From contig DAHUZT010000114.1 of the NCBI GenBank assembly GCA_027315005.1, positions 62,001 to 126,000 of the forward strand: a DNA stretch of 64,000 nucleotides, written 5' to 3'. Shown here in pieces: positions 17,863 to 26,029 of the stretch. A program made the translations under genes and the position numbers. Every line of letters starts with the position of its first letter. Positions within the stretch are counted from its first letter, which is position 1. This stretch comes from Acidimicrobiaceae bacterium (GTDB taxonomy: Bacteria; Actinomycetota; Acidimicrobiia; Acidimicrobiales; RAAP-2). The notes beneath the pieces are model-generated. The model searched no databases. It was not told the DNA's origin and saw only the letters and a program-made list of their open reading frames with translations.

Positions 17863-18759
17863 TCAGGACAGCACGCGCCGGCGAAAGTTGCGGAGGCCGA
17901 GGCCGAGGAAGAGCACCAGGAATCCGAGCAGCACCGGATAGATGATGTAGAGATGCATGTGGGGCGCATCGGTGAATGCGGCCCGCATTCCCTCGTTGAC
18001 GTAGATGAGCGGGTTGATGAGGACCACGGTCTGCAACCAGTGCCAAGCTCCCACCTTGACCGGGGCGAGCCGGGTCCATTCGTAGTAGGTGCCACCGAGG
18101 AAGGTCACCGGCAGAATGATGAATCCGAACATCAATCCGATGTTCCGGGGTTCGAAGCTCGTGCCGAGGAGCAGACCGAGCGAGGCCATGGTCACGCAGG
18201 CCAACGGGATCAGGGTGACGATGACCCACCAGGTCAGGTTCAGATGCGCTTCCACCCCCTGTGCGTGCACCACGGAAGCGATGGGCAGGACGATGATGGC
18301 GGAGATCAACCCCTGGACCGCCCCCGACAGCACTTTGGCCAGGGCCACCAGCCAGATGGGGCATGGAGCCTGGACACGATCCTCGATCTCCCTGGTGAAG
18401 CCGAACTCCTGGGACATGATCAAGGCCACCGATTGAACGCCCTGGAAGAGGATCGAGATTCCCACCACTCCGGGCACCAACAGCGTGGCGAACGCAGATT
18501 GGGCGGCGGGACCGGCCCCGCCGATGCCCTGCCCGATCTTCGGGAACACATAGAGGAAGACGAAGCAGAGCAAGAAGGGTTGTACCAGCACCCGGATCAC
18601 GAACTCGATCAAGTGCTTGCGCAGCACCACGAGGTCGCGAAGCACCAGAGCCCACAACGCCGACCTCGAAGCGTCGAAGGTGGAGCGGAGAGGAACGTCT
18701 CCGATTCTTGTGGCCGGCGCCTTTCTGGCGCCGGAGCCGGTACCGGTGGTGACGCCCAT
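17863..18759 (-). CDS. ABC-2 type transporter permease
   Basis: 298 residues. After a 45-residue cytosolic N-terminus come about six membrane helices (for example FVIRVLVQPFLLCFVFLYVF, then TLLVPGVVGISILFQGV, and a final LLGFLVLFLGLGL). The EIEDRVQAP segment is typical of the DrrB/ABC-2 permease family. It should form an exporter with the ATPase encoded just upstream; the ATPase stop and permease ATG overlap as TGATG. The cargo (drug, lipid or polymer) cannot be told from sequence. Confidence 0.9.
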   Translation of the reverse strand: MGVTTGTGSGARKAPATRIGDVPLRSTFDASRSALWALVLRDLVVLRKHLIEFVIRVLVQPFLLCFVFLYVFPKIGQGIGGAGPAAQSAFATLLVPGVVGISILFQGVQSVALIMSQEFGFTREIEDRVQAPCPIWLVALAKVLSGAVQGLISAIIVLPIASVVHAQGVEAHLNLTWWVIVTLIPLACVTMASLGLLLGTSFEPRNIGLMFGFIILPVTFLGGTYYEWTRLAPVKVGAWHWLQTVVLINPLIYVNEGMRAAFTDAPHMHLYIIYPVLLGFLVLFLGLGLRNFRRRVLS

Positions 18760-19751
18760 CAGTCCCGCAACTCCTTACCGGTCAGCTTGATGAAGACCGT
18801 CTCGAGAGTCGGCTCGCTTATCGAGAGGTCGGCAACCGGAAATCCGGCGTCTTCGGCCGCAGCCACCACCCTCGGCAGCAGCCGGTCGCTGCCCTTGACG
18901 TCGAGCTCGACGGTGCCTTCAGTGACCCGCGAGTGGGTCACGCCAGGGATCCCAGAGGCCAGGATTTCGGCCAGATCGTCGGGTTGGCCAGAGGTGGTGA
19001 CCGTGATGATCGTGTCGGCGTCGACCTGCTGCTTGAGCATGTCCGGGGTGTCGAGGGCGAGGATCCGGCCCTTGTCCATGATCGCCACCCGTCCACAGAG
19101 TTGGTCGGCCTCTTCCATGTAGTGGGTGGTGAGCATGATGGTCTGTCCCTCGCCGTTCAGCTCCTGGAGCGTTTCCCACAGGGCAAGACGGCTCTGGGGG
19201 TCGAGCCCGGCGGTGGGCTCGTCGAGAAAGAGCACCGCGGGCCGGTGAAAGATCGCCCGGGCCACCATGAGTCGTTGGGCCATCCCGCCGGACAGCGCGT
19301 ACACCGAGGCCTCGGCCCACTTCTCGAGCTGGAACTTGGCCAAGAGGTCCGACGCCGTGCGGCGCGACTGCGCGGCCGAGATGCCAAAGAGCCTGCCGTG
19401 GAAGTAGAGGTTCTCCCAGACGGTGAGCTGGCGGTCGAGGGTGTTCTGCTGGCTGACGATACCCAGGATCTGCTTTGCCTGCGCTGGGTGCGCCACGACG
19501 TCGATCCCTCCGACCGTCGCCCGGCCCGAGGTCGGGATCACCCTGGTGGTGAGCATGCCGGCCGTCGTCGTCTTGCCCGCCCCGTTCGGACCGAGCAACC
19601 CGAAGATCTCGCCACGGCCCACAACCAGATCGAGGTGGTCGACTGCGCTGAAATCGGCACCGTCGTAGATCTTGGTCAGCTCGACCGTCCTGATGACCGG
19701 GTCGTCGCCCGATCGCGGTGCGGCAAGGACAGGTTCCATCGTGGCGGTCAC
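18759..19751 (-). CDS. ABC transporter ATP-binding protein, DrrA type
   Basis: 330 residues. Walker A is GPNGAGKTTT (about 54-63), the signature is LSGGMAQR, Walker B is VLFLDEPTAG, and the switch His is in LTTHYMEEAD. The 90-residue C-terminal extension with ETVFIKLTGKEL is typical of daunorubicin-resistance-like exporters (DrrA). It energises the ABC-2 permease encoded next. No regulator is adjacent. Confidence 0.93.
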   Translation of the reverse strand: MTATMEPVLAAPRSGDDPVIRTVELTKIYDGADFSAVDHLDLVVGRGEIFGLLGPNGAGKTTTAGMLTTRVIPTSGRATVGGIDVVAHPAQAKQILGIVSQQNTLDRQLTVWENLYFHGRLFGISAAQSRRTASDLLAKFQLEKWAEASVYALSGGMAQRLMVARAIFHRPAVLFLDEPTAGLDPQSRLALWETLQELNGEGQTIMLTTHYMEEADQLCGRVAIMDKGRILALDTPDMLKQQVDADTIITVTTSGQPDDLAEILASGIPGVTHSRVTEGTVELDVKGSDRLLPRVVAAAEDAGFPVADLSISEPTLETVFIKLTGKELRD

Positions 19752-19787
19752 CGTCGACCGCCCTTCCTCGACGCAATCACCCGAGGT

Positions 19788-20555
19788 TCACTTGGGCGGC
19801 ATCCGGATCCCGCCGTCCAGCCGTATCACCTCGGCATTCAGATAGCTGTTGGTGGCAATGTGAGCGACCAGCTCTCCGTACTCGGCGGGAACTCCGAGCC
19901 GCATTGGGAAGTTGACCGACCGACCGAGTGCCTCCCGCTGCTCGTCGGGGAGCATCGCCAAGAGCGGGGTATCGAACAGTCCCGGGGCGATGGCCACCAC
20001 CCGGATACCCACCACGGCCAGGTCCCGGGCGGCCGGAAGGGTCATCCCGACGACCGCCCCCTTCGAGGCCGAATAGGCCAGTTGACCAATCTGGCCGTCG
20101 AAGGCGGCCACCGATGCGGTGTTGACGATAACCCCTCGTTCTCCGTCGATTTGAGGCTCGGTGGCGGATATGGCCGAAGCCGCCTTGGTCATCACGTTGA
20201 AGGTGCCGATGACGTTGAGGTTCTGGATGAACTGGAACGGCGCCAGATCGTGGGGTGATCCGTCACGGTTGATGACCCGACCGACCCAACCTGTGCCGGC
20301 ACAGTTGACTGCGATCCGGAGATTTCCTCCTTCTGCTGCCTGGTCGACTGCCTTCTGGCAGTCCGCCGGATCGGTTACGTCACCGGCGACTACGTTGGTG
20401 CCGGCACCGAGCTCCGCCACCACCGCCTTCGCCCCTTCTTCGTTTCGGTCGAACACCGTCACCCGTACACCGAGCTCGGCGAGCTTGCGTGCCGTGGCGG
20501 CACCCAGACCCGAGGCACCACCAGTCACTACTGCCGAGCATCCCTGGATCTCCAT
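19788..20555 (-). CDS. Short-chain dehydrogenase, 3-hydroxyacyl-CoA dehydrogenase type
   Basis: 255 residues. Cofactor motif TGGASGLGAAT (11-21), NCAG, and an intact active site: Ser of NTASV with YSASK. The insert region and the pattern AFDGQIGQLAYSASK resemble type-2 3-hydroxyacyl-CoA dehydrogenases (HSD17B10 group) used in beta-oxidation. The C-terminus (RLDGGIRMPPK) also fits. NAD+ preference is suggested by Asp at the end of beta-2 (VFDRN). It stands alone between the ABC genes and rnhA. Confidence 0.88.
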   Translation of the reverse strand: MEIQGCSAVVTGGASGLGAATARKLAELGVRVTVFDRNEEGAKAVVAELGAGTNVVAGDVTDPADCQKAVDQAAEGGNLRIAVNCAGTGWVGRVINRDGSPHDLAPFQFIQNLNVIGTFNVMTKAASAISATEPQIDGERGVIVNTASVAAFDGQIGQLAYSASKGAVVGMTLPAARDLAVVGIRVVAIAPGLFDTPLLAMLPDEQREALGRSVNFPMRLGVPAEYGELVAHIATNSYLNAEVIRLDGGIRMPPK

Positions 20556-20635
20556 GCCAGCAGGTTACGGGAGAGCCAGTCCCCAGCCAAACCCACCCAG
20601 AATGGAGCAGTCGCGACCGGATCGGGGGCCTGCCA

Positions 20636-20680
20636 CTGGGCCGCCGCCTACTGGGCCGCCGCCTGCTGGGCCGCCGCCTG
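20636..20680. repeat. Three 15-bp tandem repeats at the rnhA 3' end
   Basis: Three copies of ctgggccgccgcct(g/a) run across the end of rnhA. On the minus strand two copies encode Gln-Gln-Ala-Ala-Ala units. In the third, one base change turns CAG into the TAG stop, and the repeat continues past the stop. Confidence 0.85.
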
Positions 20681-21106
20681 CTGTGTGGCCATCAGGTCGA
20701 CCAGGTCGTTCATCCGGTCACCGGAATGTCCCTTCACCCATTGGAAGATGACCGACCGGTCGTCATCCAGCGCGAGGGGGAGGAGGGCCTTCCAGAGATC
20801 CTGGTTGGCCACGGGATTCCCCTGCGAGTTCCGCCAGCCACGGCGATTCCAGCCGTCCCACCACCGCTGTCGGAAGCAGTTGACGACGTAGGTCGAGTCG
20901 CTCACCACGCAGACCGGCCCGGCAAGCGTCTCGAGCGCCCGCAGCACGGCGGTGACCTCCATCCGCTGGTTTGTCGTCTCCGGCTCTCCTCCGCTGTCCG
21001 ACGCACCGCCGTCGACCGCCCATGCCCATCCCCCCGGTCCCGGATTTCCGAGGCATGAGCCGTCGGTGTAGACGACGGTACGTGTCGGGTCGCGATCACT
21101 GTTCAT
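20648..21106 (-). CDS. rnhA: Ribonuclease HI
   Basis: 152 residues from ATG 21106. It degrades the RNA strand of RNA-DNA hybrids. The four acidic catalytic residues are present: Asp of YTDGSCLGNPG, Glu of NQRMEV, Asp of VSDSTYV and Asp of MNDLVD. The basic-protrusion region is short (WWDGWNRRGWRNSQGNP). The C-terminus ends in a Gln/Ala repeat encoded by the tandem repeat described separately. The frame remains open far upstream on the antisense strand of aceE, which is not coding. Confidence 0.93.
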   Translation of the reverse strand: MNSDRDPTRTVVYTDGSCLGNPGPGGWAWAVDGGASDSGGEPETTNQRMEVTAVLRALETLAGPVCVVSDSTYVVNCFRQRWWDGWNRRGWRNSQGNPVANQDLWKALLPLALDDDRSVIFQWVKGHSGDRMNDLVDLMATQQAAAQQAAAQ

Positions 21107-21187
21107 GACCACAGCTTGCCCGTTGATCACCACCTTGCGCACCGGAGCGCTCTTTCGCCCGACCGGCGACCGTGGGACGATGGACAG

Positions 21188-23974
21188 GTGCTCTTCGACG
21201 GCGTTAGCCACCAGTTGCCGGACGTCGATCCATCCGAGACGGAGGAATGGCTGGCGGCCTTCGATGACATCGTCGACGGGCCGGGCCGTTCGCGGGCACG
21301 CTACCTTCTGATGCGGATCCTCGAGCGGGCCCTCCAGAGGCAGGTCGAATTCCCGGCCACGGTCTCCACCCCCTACGTCAACACCATCCCGGCGGACGAG
21401 GAACCGGAGTTCCCCGGTGACGAGTATCTCGAGCGGCGTATCCGGGCGTACATCCGTTGGAACGCGGCGGTCATGGTGGTACGGGCCAACGTCCGCTCGG
21501 AGTCCATCGGCGGCCACCTGTCCACCTATGCCAGTTCGGCCGCACTGTATGAGGTCGGCTTCAACCATTTCTTCCGGGGAAAGGGTGGCGGGCGCCCCGG
21601 GGACCAGATCTATTTCCAGGGACACGCCTCGCCCGGCATCTACGCCCGCGCCTTCGTCGAAGGGAGGCTGTCCGAGAGCCAGCTGGATGCATTCCGTTTC
21701 GAGGTGGGGGGCGATGGCCTCTCCTCCTACCCGCACCCGCGCCTCATGCCCCACTTCTGGGAGTACCCGACGGTCTCCATGGGACTCGGACCGATCAACG
21801 CAATCGGGCAGGCCCATGTGGCCCGCTACCTCAGAGCACGTGACATTGTGGACACCACAGACAGCCGGGTGTGGTGCTTCGTGGGGGATGGCGAGTTCGA
21901 TGAACCCGAGACCTTGGGCGCCCTCGGCATGGCCGGTCGGGAACACCTGGACAACCTCACCTTCGTGGTGAACTGCAACCTCCAGCGCCTCGACGGCCCG
22001 GTCAGGGGCAACGGCAAGATCATCCAGGAGCTCGAAGCGCTCTTCCGGGGAGCGGGCTGGAACGTCATCAAGGTGATCTGGGGCCGCACCTGGGACCGAC
22101 TCTTGGCTCTCGATGTCGACAGCCTCCTCCTGAACAAGATGAATGCGACGGTCGACGGTGAATTCCAGAAGTACGCCACCGAATCGGGGGCCTACATCAG
22201 GGAGCACTTCTTCGGGCCTGACCCGCGTCTCAAAGCTCTGGTGGCCGATCTCGGCGATGATGCCTTGCAGGCCCTTCCCCGGGGCGGCCATGACTACAGG
22301 AAGCTCTACGCCGCCTACCGGGCGGCCACAGAACAGGTGGGCGCTCCGACCGCCATCCTGGCCAAGACGATCAAGGGCTGGACGCTCGGGCCCGAGATCG
22401 AAGCCCGCAATGCGACCCACCAGATCAAGAGGCTGACCAGGGCGCAGCTGCTCACTCTGCGGAACCGGCTGTTTCTCCAGCAGGAGATTCCCGACGAGGC
22501 CCTCGACTCCGACCTTCCTCCCTACTATCGCCCCGATCCCGACTCGAAGTCGGGGCGCTACCTGGCGGCGAGACGCGATGCGCTCGGCGGTCCGCTGCCA
22601 CTTCGCCTCGACCGGTCGCGACCACTCGACCCCCCACCTCAGGCCACGTTCTCCGATCTACTGGCCGGGTCGAGCAAGCAAGCGGCCTCGACGACCATGG
22701 CTTTCGCCCGTCTGCTGCGCGCGCTTGTCCGTGACCCGTCGGTGGGTCGACGAATCGTTCCAATCGTTTCGGACGAGGCCCGCACCTTCGGGCTGGAATC
22801 GATCATCAGCGAGGTGGGGATCTATGCCCCCGAGGGCCAGCGGTACACCCCCGTGGACGCCGGGCTAGCGCTCCATTACGCCGAGAGTGCCGACGGCCAG
22901 GTCCTAGAGGAGGGCATCTCCGAAGCGGGGGCCACCGCCTCCTTCACGGCGTTGGCCACCTCGTACGCCACCTGGGGCGAGCCGATGATCCCTTGTTACC
23001 TCTTCTACTCGATGTTCGGCTTCCAGCGGGTCGGCGATCTGCTCTGGGCCCTGGCCGATGCCCGGGGACGCGGATTCCTCCTTGGTTGTACCGCCGGTAG
23101 GACGGCGCTCAATGGCGAAGGGCTCCAGCATCAGGACGGACAGTCACTCCTGTTGGCCTCGGCCGTGCCGAGCGTCGCCGCCTACGACCCGGCCTTCGCC
23201 TACGAGCTGGCCGTCATCGTCGAGGACGCCATCAAGCGGATGACAGGTCCGAATGCGGAAGACCGCTACTGGTACCTCACCCTCTACAACGAGAACTATC
23301 CGATGCCCGCGCTCGCTGTCGACGGTGAGGAAGCCGACCGGATACGAGGCGGGATCATCGCCGGTATGTACCGGCATCGCCCCCGAAGCGCCCCCGTGCA
23401 ACATGACGAGATCGTCCCCCCTCCGCCGAATTCACCGAAGGCGGGGAAGAAGGCGAAGACCAGGAAGCACCGTGGCCCTCCTCACGCCACATTGCTCTTC
23501 TCCGGGCCCACCTGGCGCGCGGCCACGGAGGCCAAAGACCTGCTGGCTGACGACTGGTCCGTGGACACCGATCTCTGGTCGGTGACCTCGTACAAGGCCC
23601 TGCGCGAGGACGCCCTGTCCGCCGAGCGCTGGAACCGGCTGCACCCTTCGGCTCCCAGGCGTACCCCGTTCGTGACCGAGTGCTTGTCGGGTGGGACTGG
23701 TCCGGTCGTCGCGGTCACCGAGTACATGCGCTCTGTCCCCGATCAGGTCGCACGATGGGTCGCCCGGCCGTACACGTCGCTCGGGACCGACGGCTTCGGA
23801 CGGTCGGATACCCGCGAGGTGCTGAGGCGATTCTTCGAGATCGACGCCGCGCACCTGGTGATCGCAGCTCTCTCCGGACTCGAACGGGACGGCTGGCTTC
23901 CGGGGGGGACCACCGACAAGGCTCTGGCCCGTTACGGGGTGGACGCCGGATCTCCCGACCCGTGGTCTGCCTGA
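21188..23974 (+). CDS. aceE: Pyruvate dehydrogenase E1 component, homodimeric
   Basis: 928 residues from GTG 21188. It decarboxylates pyruvate with thiamine diphosphate and acetylates the E2 lipoyl group. Typical AceE features are the N-terminal DVDPSETEEWLAAFD, then GGHLSTYASSAALYEVGFNHFFRG, and the ThDP/Mg motif GDGEFDEPETLG ending in NCNLQRLDGP. A Lys/Pro-rich insert (about residues 740-760, SPKAGKKAKTRKHRG) interrupts the region before the C-terminal domain. It should work with the E2 and E3 encoded at 14.8-17.7 kb. An upstream extension of the frame to 21116 runs against rnhA and is unlikely. Confidence 0.95.
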   Translation: MLFDGVSHQLPDVDPSETEEWLAAFDDIVDGPGRSRARYLLMRILERALQRQVEFPATVSTPYVNTIPADEEPEFPGDEYLERRIRAYIRWNAAVMVVRANVRSESIGGHLSTYASSAALYEVGFNHFFRGKGGGRPGDQIYFQGHASPGIYARAFVEGRLSESQLDAFRFEVGGDGLSSYPHPRLMPHFWEYPTVSMGLGPINAIGQAHVARYLRARDIVDTTDSRVWCFVGDGEFDEPETLGALGMAGREHLDNLTFVVNCNLQRLDGPVRGNGKIIQELEALFRGAGWNVIKVIWGRTWDRLLALDVDSLLLNKMNATVDGEFQKYATESGAYIREHFFGPDPRLKALVADLGDDALQALPRGGHDYRKLYAAYRAATEQVGAPTAILAKTIKGWTLGPEIEARNATHQIKRLTRAQLLTLRNRLFLQQEIPDEALDSDLPPYYRPDPDSKSGRYLAARRDALGGPLPLRLDRSRPLDPPPQATFSDLLAGSSKQAASTTMAFARLLRALVRDPSVGRRIVPIVSDEARTFGLESIISEVGIYAPEGQRYTPVDAGLALHYAESADGQVLEEGISEAGATASFTALATSYATWGEPMIPCYLFYSMFGFQRVGDLLWALADARGRGFLLGCTAGRTALNGEGLQHQDGQSLLLASAVPSVAAYDPAFAYELAVIVEDAIKRMTGPNAEDRYWYLTLYNENYPMPALAVDGEEADRIRGGIIAGMYRHRPRSAPVQHDEIVPPPPNSPKAGKKAKTRKHRGPPHATLLFSGPTWRAATEAKDLLADDWSVDTDLWSVTSYKALREDALSAERWNRLHPSAPRRTPFVTECLSGGTGPVVAVTEYMRSVPDQVARWVARPYTSLGTDGFGRSDTREVLRRFFEIDAAHLVIAALSGLERDGWLPGGTTDKALARYGVDAGSPDPWSA

Positions 23975-23989
23975 GCGGCAGGTAGCGCC

Positions 23990-24004
23990 GGTCGGGCGCC
24001 GACC
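23990..24004 (+). terminator. Short hairpin after aceE
   Basis: GGTCGG, loop gcg, CCGACC, starting 16 bp after the aceE stop and 24 bp before the next start. It has no T-tract; weak terminator candidate. Confidence 0.3.
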
Positions 24005-24028
24005 CCCCTACGCCCCTACACTCCTGGC

Positions 24029-24616
24029 ATGGCTCACGGCCTCCGTCTGACCGGCGACACCGAAGCCGACTGCCTCCTGACCGAGGATCCGCTGGCCCTG
24101 CTGATCGGCATGGTGCTCGACCAGCAGATTCCCCTCGAGCGCGCGTTCGCCGCTCCGAGACAGCTGAGGGACCGGCTCGGCCGTGAGCTGGATGCCGGCG
24201 AGCTGGCCGCCATGGAACCTCGGGAATTGGTCGATCGATTCAGCGAGAAGCCGGCTCTACACCGGTTCCCCAAGTCGATGGCCGGGCGGGTCCAGGCGTT
24301 GTGCACCGCTGTCGTCGAGCGGTTCGACGGGGACCCGGCAGCCGTGTGGAGCAGCGTAGGTGACGGTGAGGAGTTGCTCGGCCGGGTGGAGTCGCTCCCC
24401 GGATTCGGGGAGCAGAAGGCCAGAATCTTCGTCGCCCTGCTGGGTAAGCAGCTCGGTGTGCGACCTGCTGGATGGCGGGCTGCAGCGGAACCCTACGGTG
24501 AGCCGGACACCTTCATGTCGGTGGCCGACATCGATTCCCCCCAGGCACTGGTCAAGGTCCGGCAGTACAAGCAGGAGCTGAAGGCAACGGCCAGGGCGAG
24601 TGCTGTCACCCGGTGA
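24029..24616 (+). CDS. HhH-GPD family protein, uncharacterised actinobacterial subgroup
   Basis: 195 residues. The N-terminus (LLIGMVLDQQIPLERAFAAP) matches the helix preceding the helix-hairpin-helix of base-excision glycosylases. The hairpin is VESLPGFGEQKARIFVALLGK (read as two parts around GFGEQKA). There are no 4Fe-4S cysteines. The catalytic Asp expected about 18 residues after the hairpin is not obvious; the region reads VRPAGWRAAAEPYG. It may recognise DNA lesions, but glycosylase activity is unproven. ATG start. It ends just before the duplicated leader of thiE. Confidence 0.8.
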   Translation: MAHGLRLTGDTEADCLLTEDPLALLIGMVLDQQIPLERAFAAPRQLRDRLGRELDAGELAAMEPRELVDRFSEKPALHRFPKSMAGRVQALCTAVVERFDGDPAAVWSSVGDGEELLGRVESLPGFGEQKARIFVALLGKQLGVRPAGWRAAAEPYGEPDTFMSVADIDSPQALVKVRQYKQELKATARASAVTR

Positions 24617-24672
24617 TGACCGGGTCTCTTGGGGACGGGAGCAGGTGACCGGGTCTTTTGGGGACGGGAGCC
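24617..24672. repeat. Direct duplication (29-bp period) in the thiE leader
   Basis: The segment tgaccgggtcTcttggggacgggagc is repeated 29 bp later with one C/T difference. Each copy carries a GGGGACGGGAG purine stretch; the first provides the likely ribosome-binding site for GTG 24645, and the second lies inside the coding region. Confidence 0.85.
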
Positions 24673-25352
24673 ACTGGGATATCGGCGCCCGACGCCTCTA
24701 TCTCTGCACGCCGGACCGGCCAGACCTCGAAGAGTTCGTCGCCGCGTGCATCGACGGTGGCGTCGATATCGTCCAGCTACGGGAGAAGCACCTCTGCGAC
24801 GAGCGCCTTCTGGAACGGGCCGAGGTCGTCCAGGCGGTGTGCCGCGGCCGCCGGGTCCCCTTCATCGTCAACGACCGACCCGATCTGGCCGCAGAGATCG
24901 GGGCCGACGGGGTCCATGTAGGCCAGGACGACACCTCTCCGGTGGACGCCCGACGGATCCTGGGTGAAAGGGCGATCGTCGGCCTGTCCACCCATGAGCC
25001 CGACCAGCTGGCCGCGGCCTGCGGGGAGGGATCTTCCGGCGCCGATCCCGTACCGGTGGACTACCTGTCTGCCGGACCAGTGACCCCGACCCCCACCAAA
25101 CCAGGGCGCCTCGGAACCGGTGTCGGGTACATCGGTGCGGCCGTCAGAAGGTCCCCCTGGCCGGTGTGGGTGACCGGCGGCGTCGAACCCTCGACCGTGG
25201 GCCCACTGGTCGAGGTCGGCGCCCGTCACTTCGTCGTCGTTCGATGGCTGACCGACGCTCCCGATCCCGAGACGCGGTCGCGTCAGCTCCGCTGCGCCAT
25301 CGACGACGCCATCGACGACGCCATCAGCTGCCCCGGTGACGAGGGACACTGA
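24645..25352 (+). CDS. thiE: Thiamine-phosphate synthase family protein
   Basis: 235 residues from GTG 24645, behind GGGAG. It couples HMP-PP and thiazole phosphate to thiamine phosphate. TIM-barrel motifs are VDIVQLREKHL, FIVNDRPDLAAEIGADGVHVGQDD, LSTHEPDQ, YLSAGPVTPTPTKP and VTGGVEP. ThiE and the regulator-like TenI share this fold; the QLREK, ND and GPVTPT residues favour a true ThiE. The tail repeats AIDDAIDDA. A GTG at 24600 is an alternative start. No TPP riboswitch was recognised upstream. Confidence 0.85.
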   Translation: MTGSFGDGSHWDIGARRLYLCTPDRPDLEEFVAACIDGGVDIVQLREKHLCDERLLERAEVVQAVCRGRRVPFIVNDRPDLAAEIGADGVHVGQDDTSPVDARRILGERAIVGLSTHEPDQLAAACGEGSSGADPVPVDYLSAGPVTPTPTKPGRLGTGVGYIGAAVRRSPWPVWVTGGVEPSTVGPLVEVGARHFVVVRWLTDAPDPETRSRQLRCAIDDAIDDAISCPGDEGH

Positions 25353-25391
25353 GCCTGCCGCCCGGGGGGACCGGCGCGGCGACCCCGTCGC

Positions 25392-26006
25392 CTACGAGCT
25401 CACGACTCGGGAGCCGGGCGGGAGTGCCACCGCGGGCGAGGTCCCCACCCCGGAGATCACCAGCCGGACCGACGAGCTGCTGACTCCTAAGAAGACCTCC
25501 GACACGTAGCGACCCGAGACGGTGAAGGTGAAGTGGCCGGTCTGACCGGAACGGCGTATGGAGAACGAGTAGGTCGAACCGGCTTGCTGGATGTTCCGTC
25601 CGAGGGCGGCATAGGACAAGTAGCCACGCGCCGGATCGAGGGCCTTGGCCCCCTGGCCCGCCTGACGGAAGAAGGTGAGATGAGCCGGAACCGCATTTGA
25701 GGGCACGCTCCGGCTCTGGTACTCGAACGAACCGATCACGTACACATAAGTCCGTCTGGCTCCGGATTCGACGTACCCACCGAGACGGTCGGGCGCCTGG
25801 TACACGAGGTGATCGGTCTGGTTTCCCTGAGGGGTACTCTCGGTCACCACCTGGGTGTACCCACTGGCCTTCAAGGTGTTGGCGACCGCTTTGGGGAGCG
25901 GTACCCCCGAAGGTGCCTGGGAGACACCGAGGACTGCACCGCCCACTCCGAATACGACGACCAGCCCGAGCAGGAGCCAGCCGGTGAGAAATCTCGGCTC
26001 ACGCAT
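25392..26006 (-). CDS. Membrane-anchored extracytoplasmic protein, unknown function
   Basis: 204 residues. One N-terminal membrane helix (about 9-29, GWLLLGLVVVFGVGGAVLGV) without a lipobox Cys is followed by about 170 exported residues rich in Ser, Thr, Val and Gly, with an alternating beta pattern (HLVYQAPDRLGGYVES, RRTYVYVIGSFEYQSRS, HFTFTVSGRYVSEVFL). This resembles the LprG/LolA-like lipid-binding fold in outline only. It lies 23 bp after the acyl-CoA dehydrogenase on the same strand. No function assigned. Confidence 0.75.
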   Translation of the reverse strand: MREPRFLTGWLLLGLVVVFGVGGAVLGVSQAPSGVPLPKAVANTLKASGYTQVVTESTPQGNQTDHLVYQAPDRLGGYVESGARRTYVYVIGSFEYQSRSVPSNAVPAHLTFFRQAGQGAKALDPARGYLSYAALGRNIQQAGSTYSFSIRRSGQTGHFTFTVSGRYVSEVFLGVSSSSVRLVISGVGTSPAVALPPGSRVVSS

Positions 26007-26029
26007 CTCGTCGCCGCCCTGACCGCTTC

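Noticed and set aside
21107-22420. Upstream extension of the rnhA frame (to 590 residues)
   Set aside because: The extra part is antisense to aceE; RNase HI similarity starts only at MNSDRDPTRTVVYTDG.
24600-24700. Possible TPP riboswitch before thiE
   Set aside because: No CTGAGA-type THI-box core; the leader is explained by a direct duplication and the end of the preceding gene.
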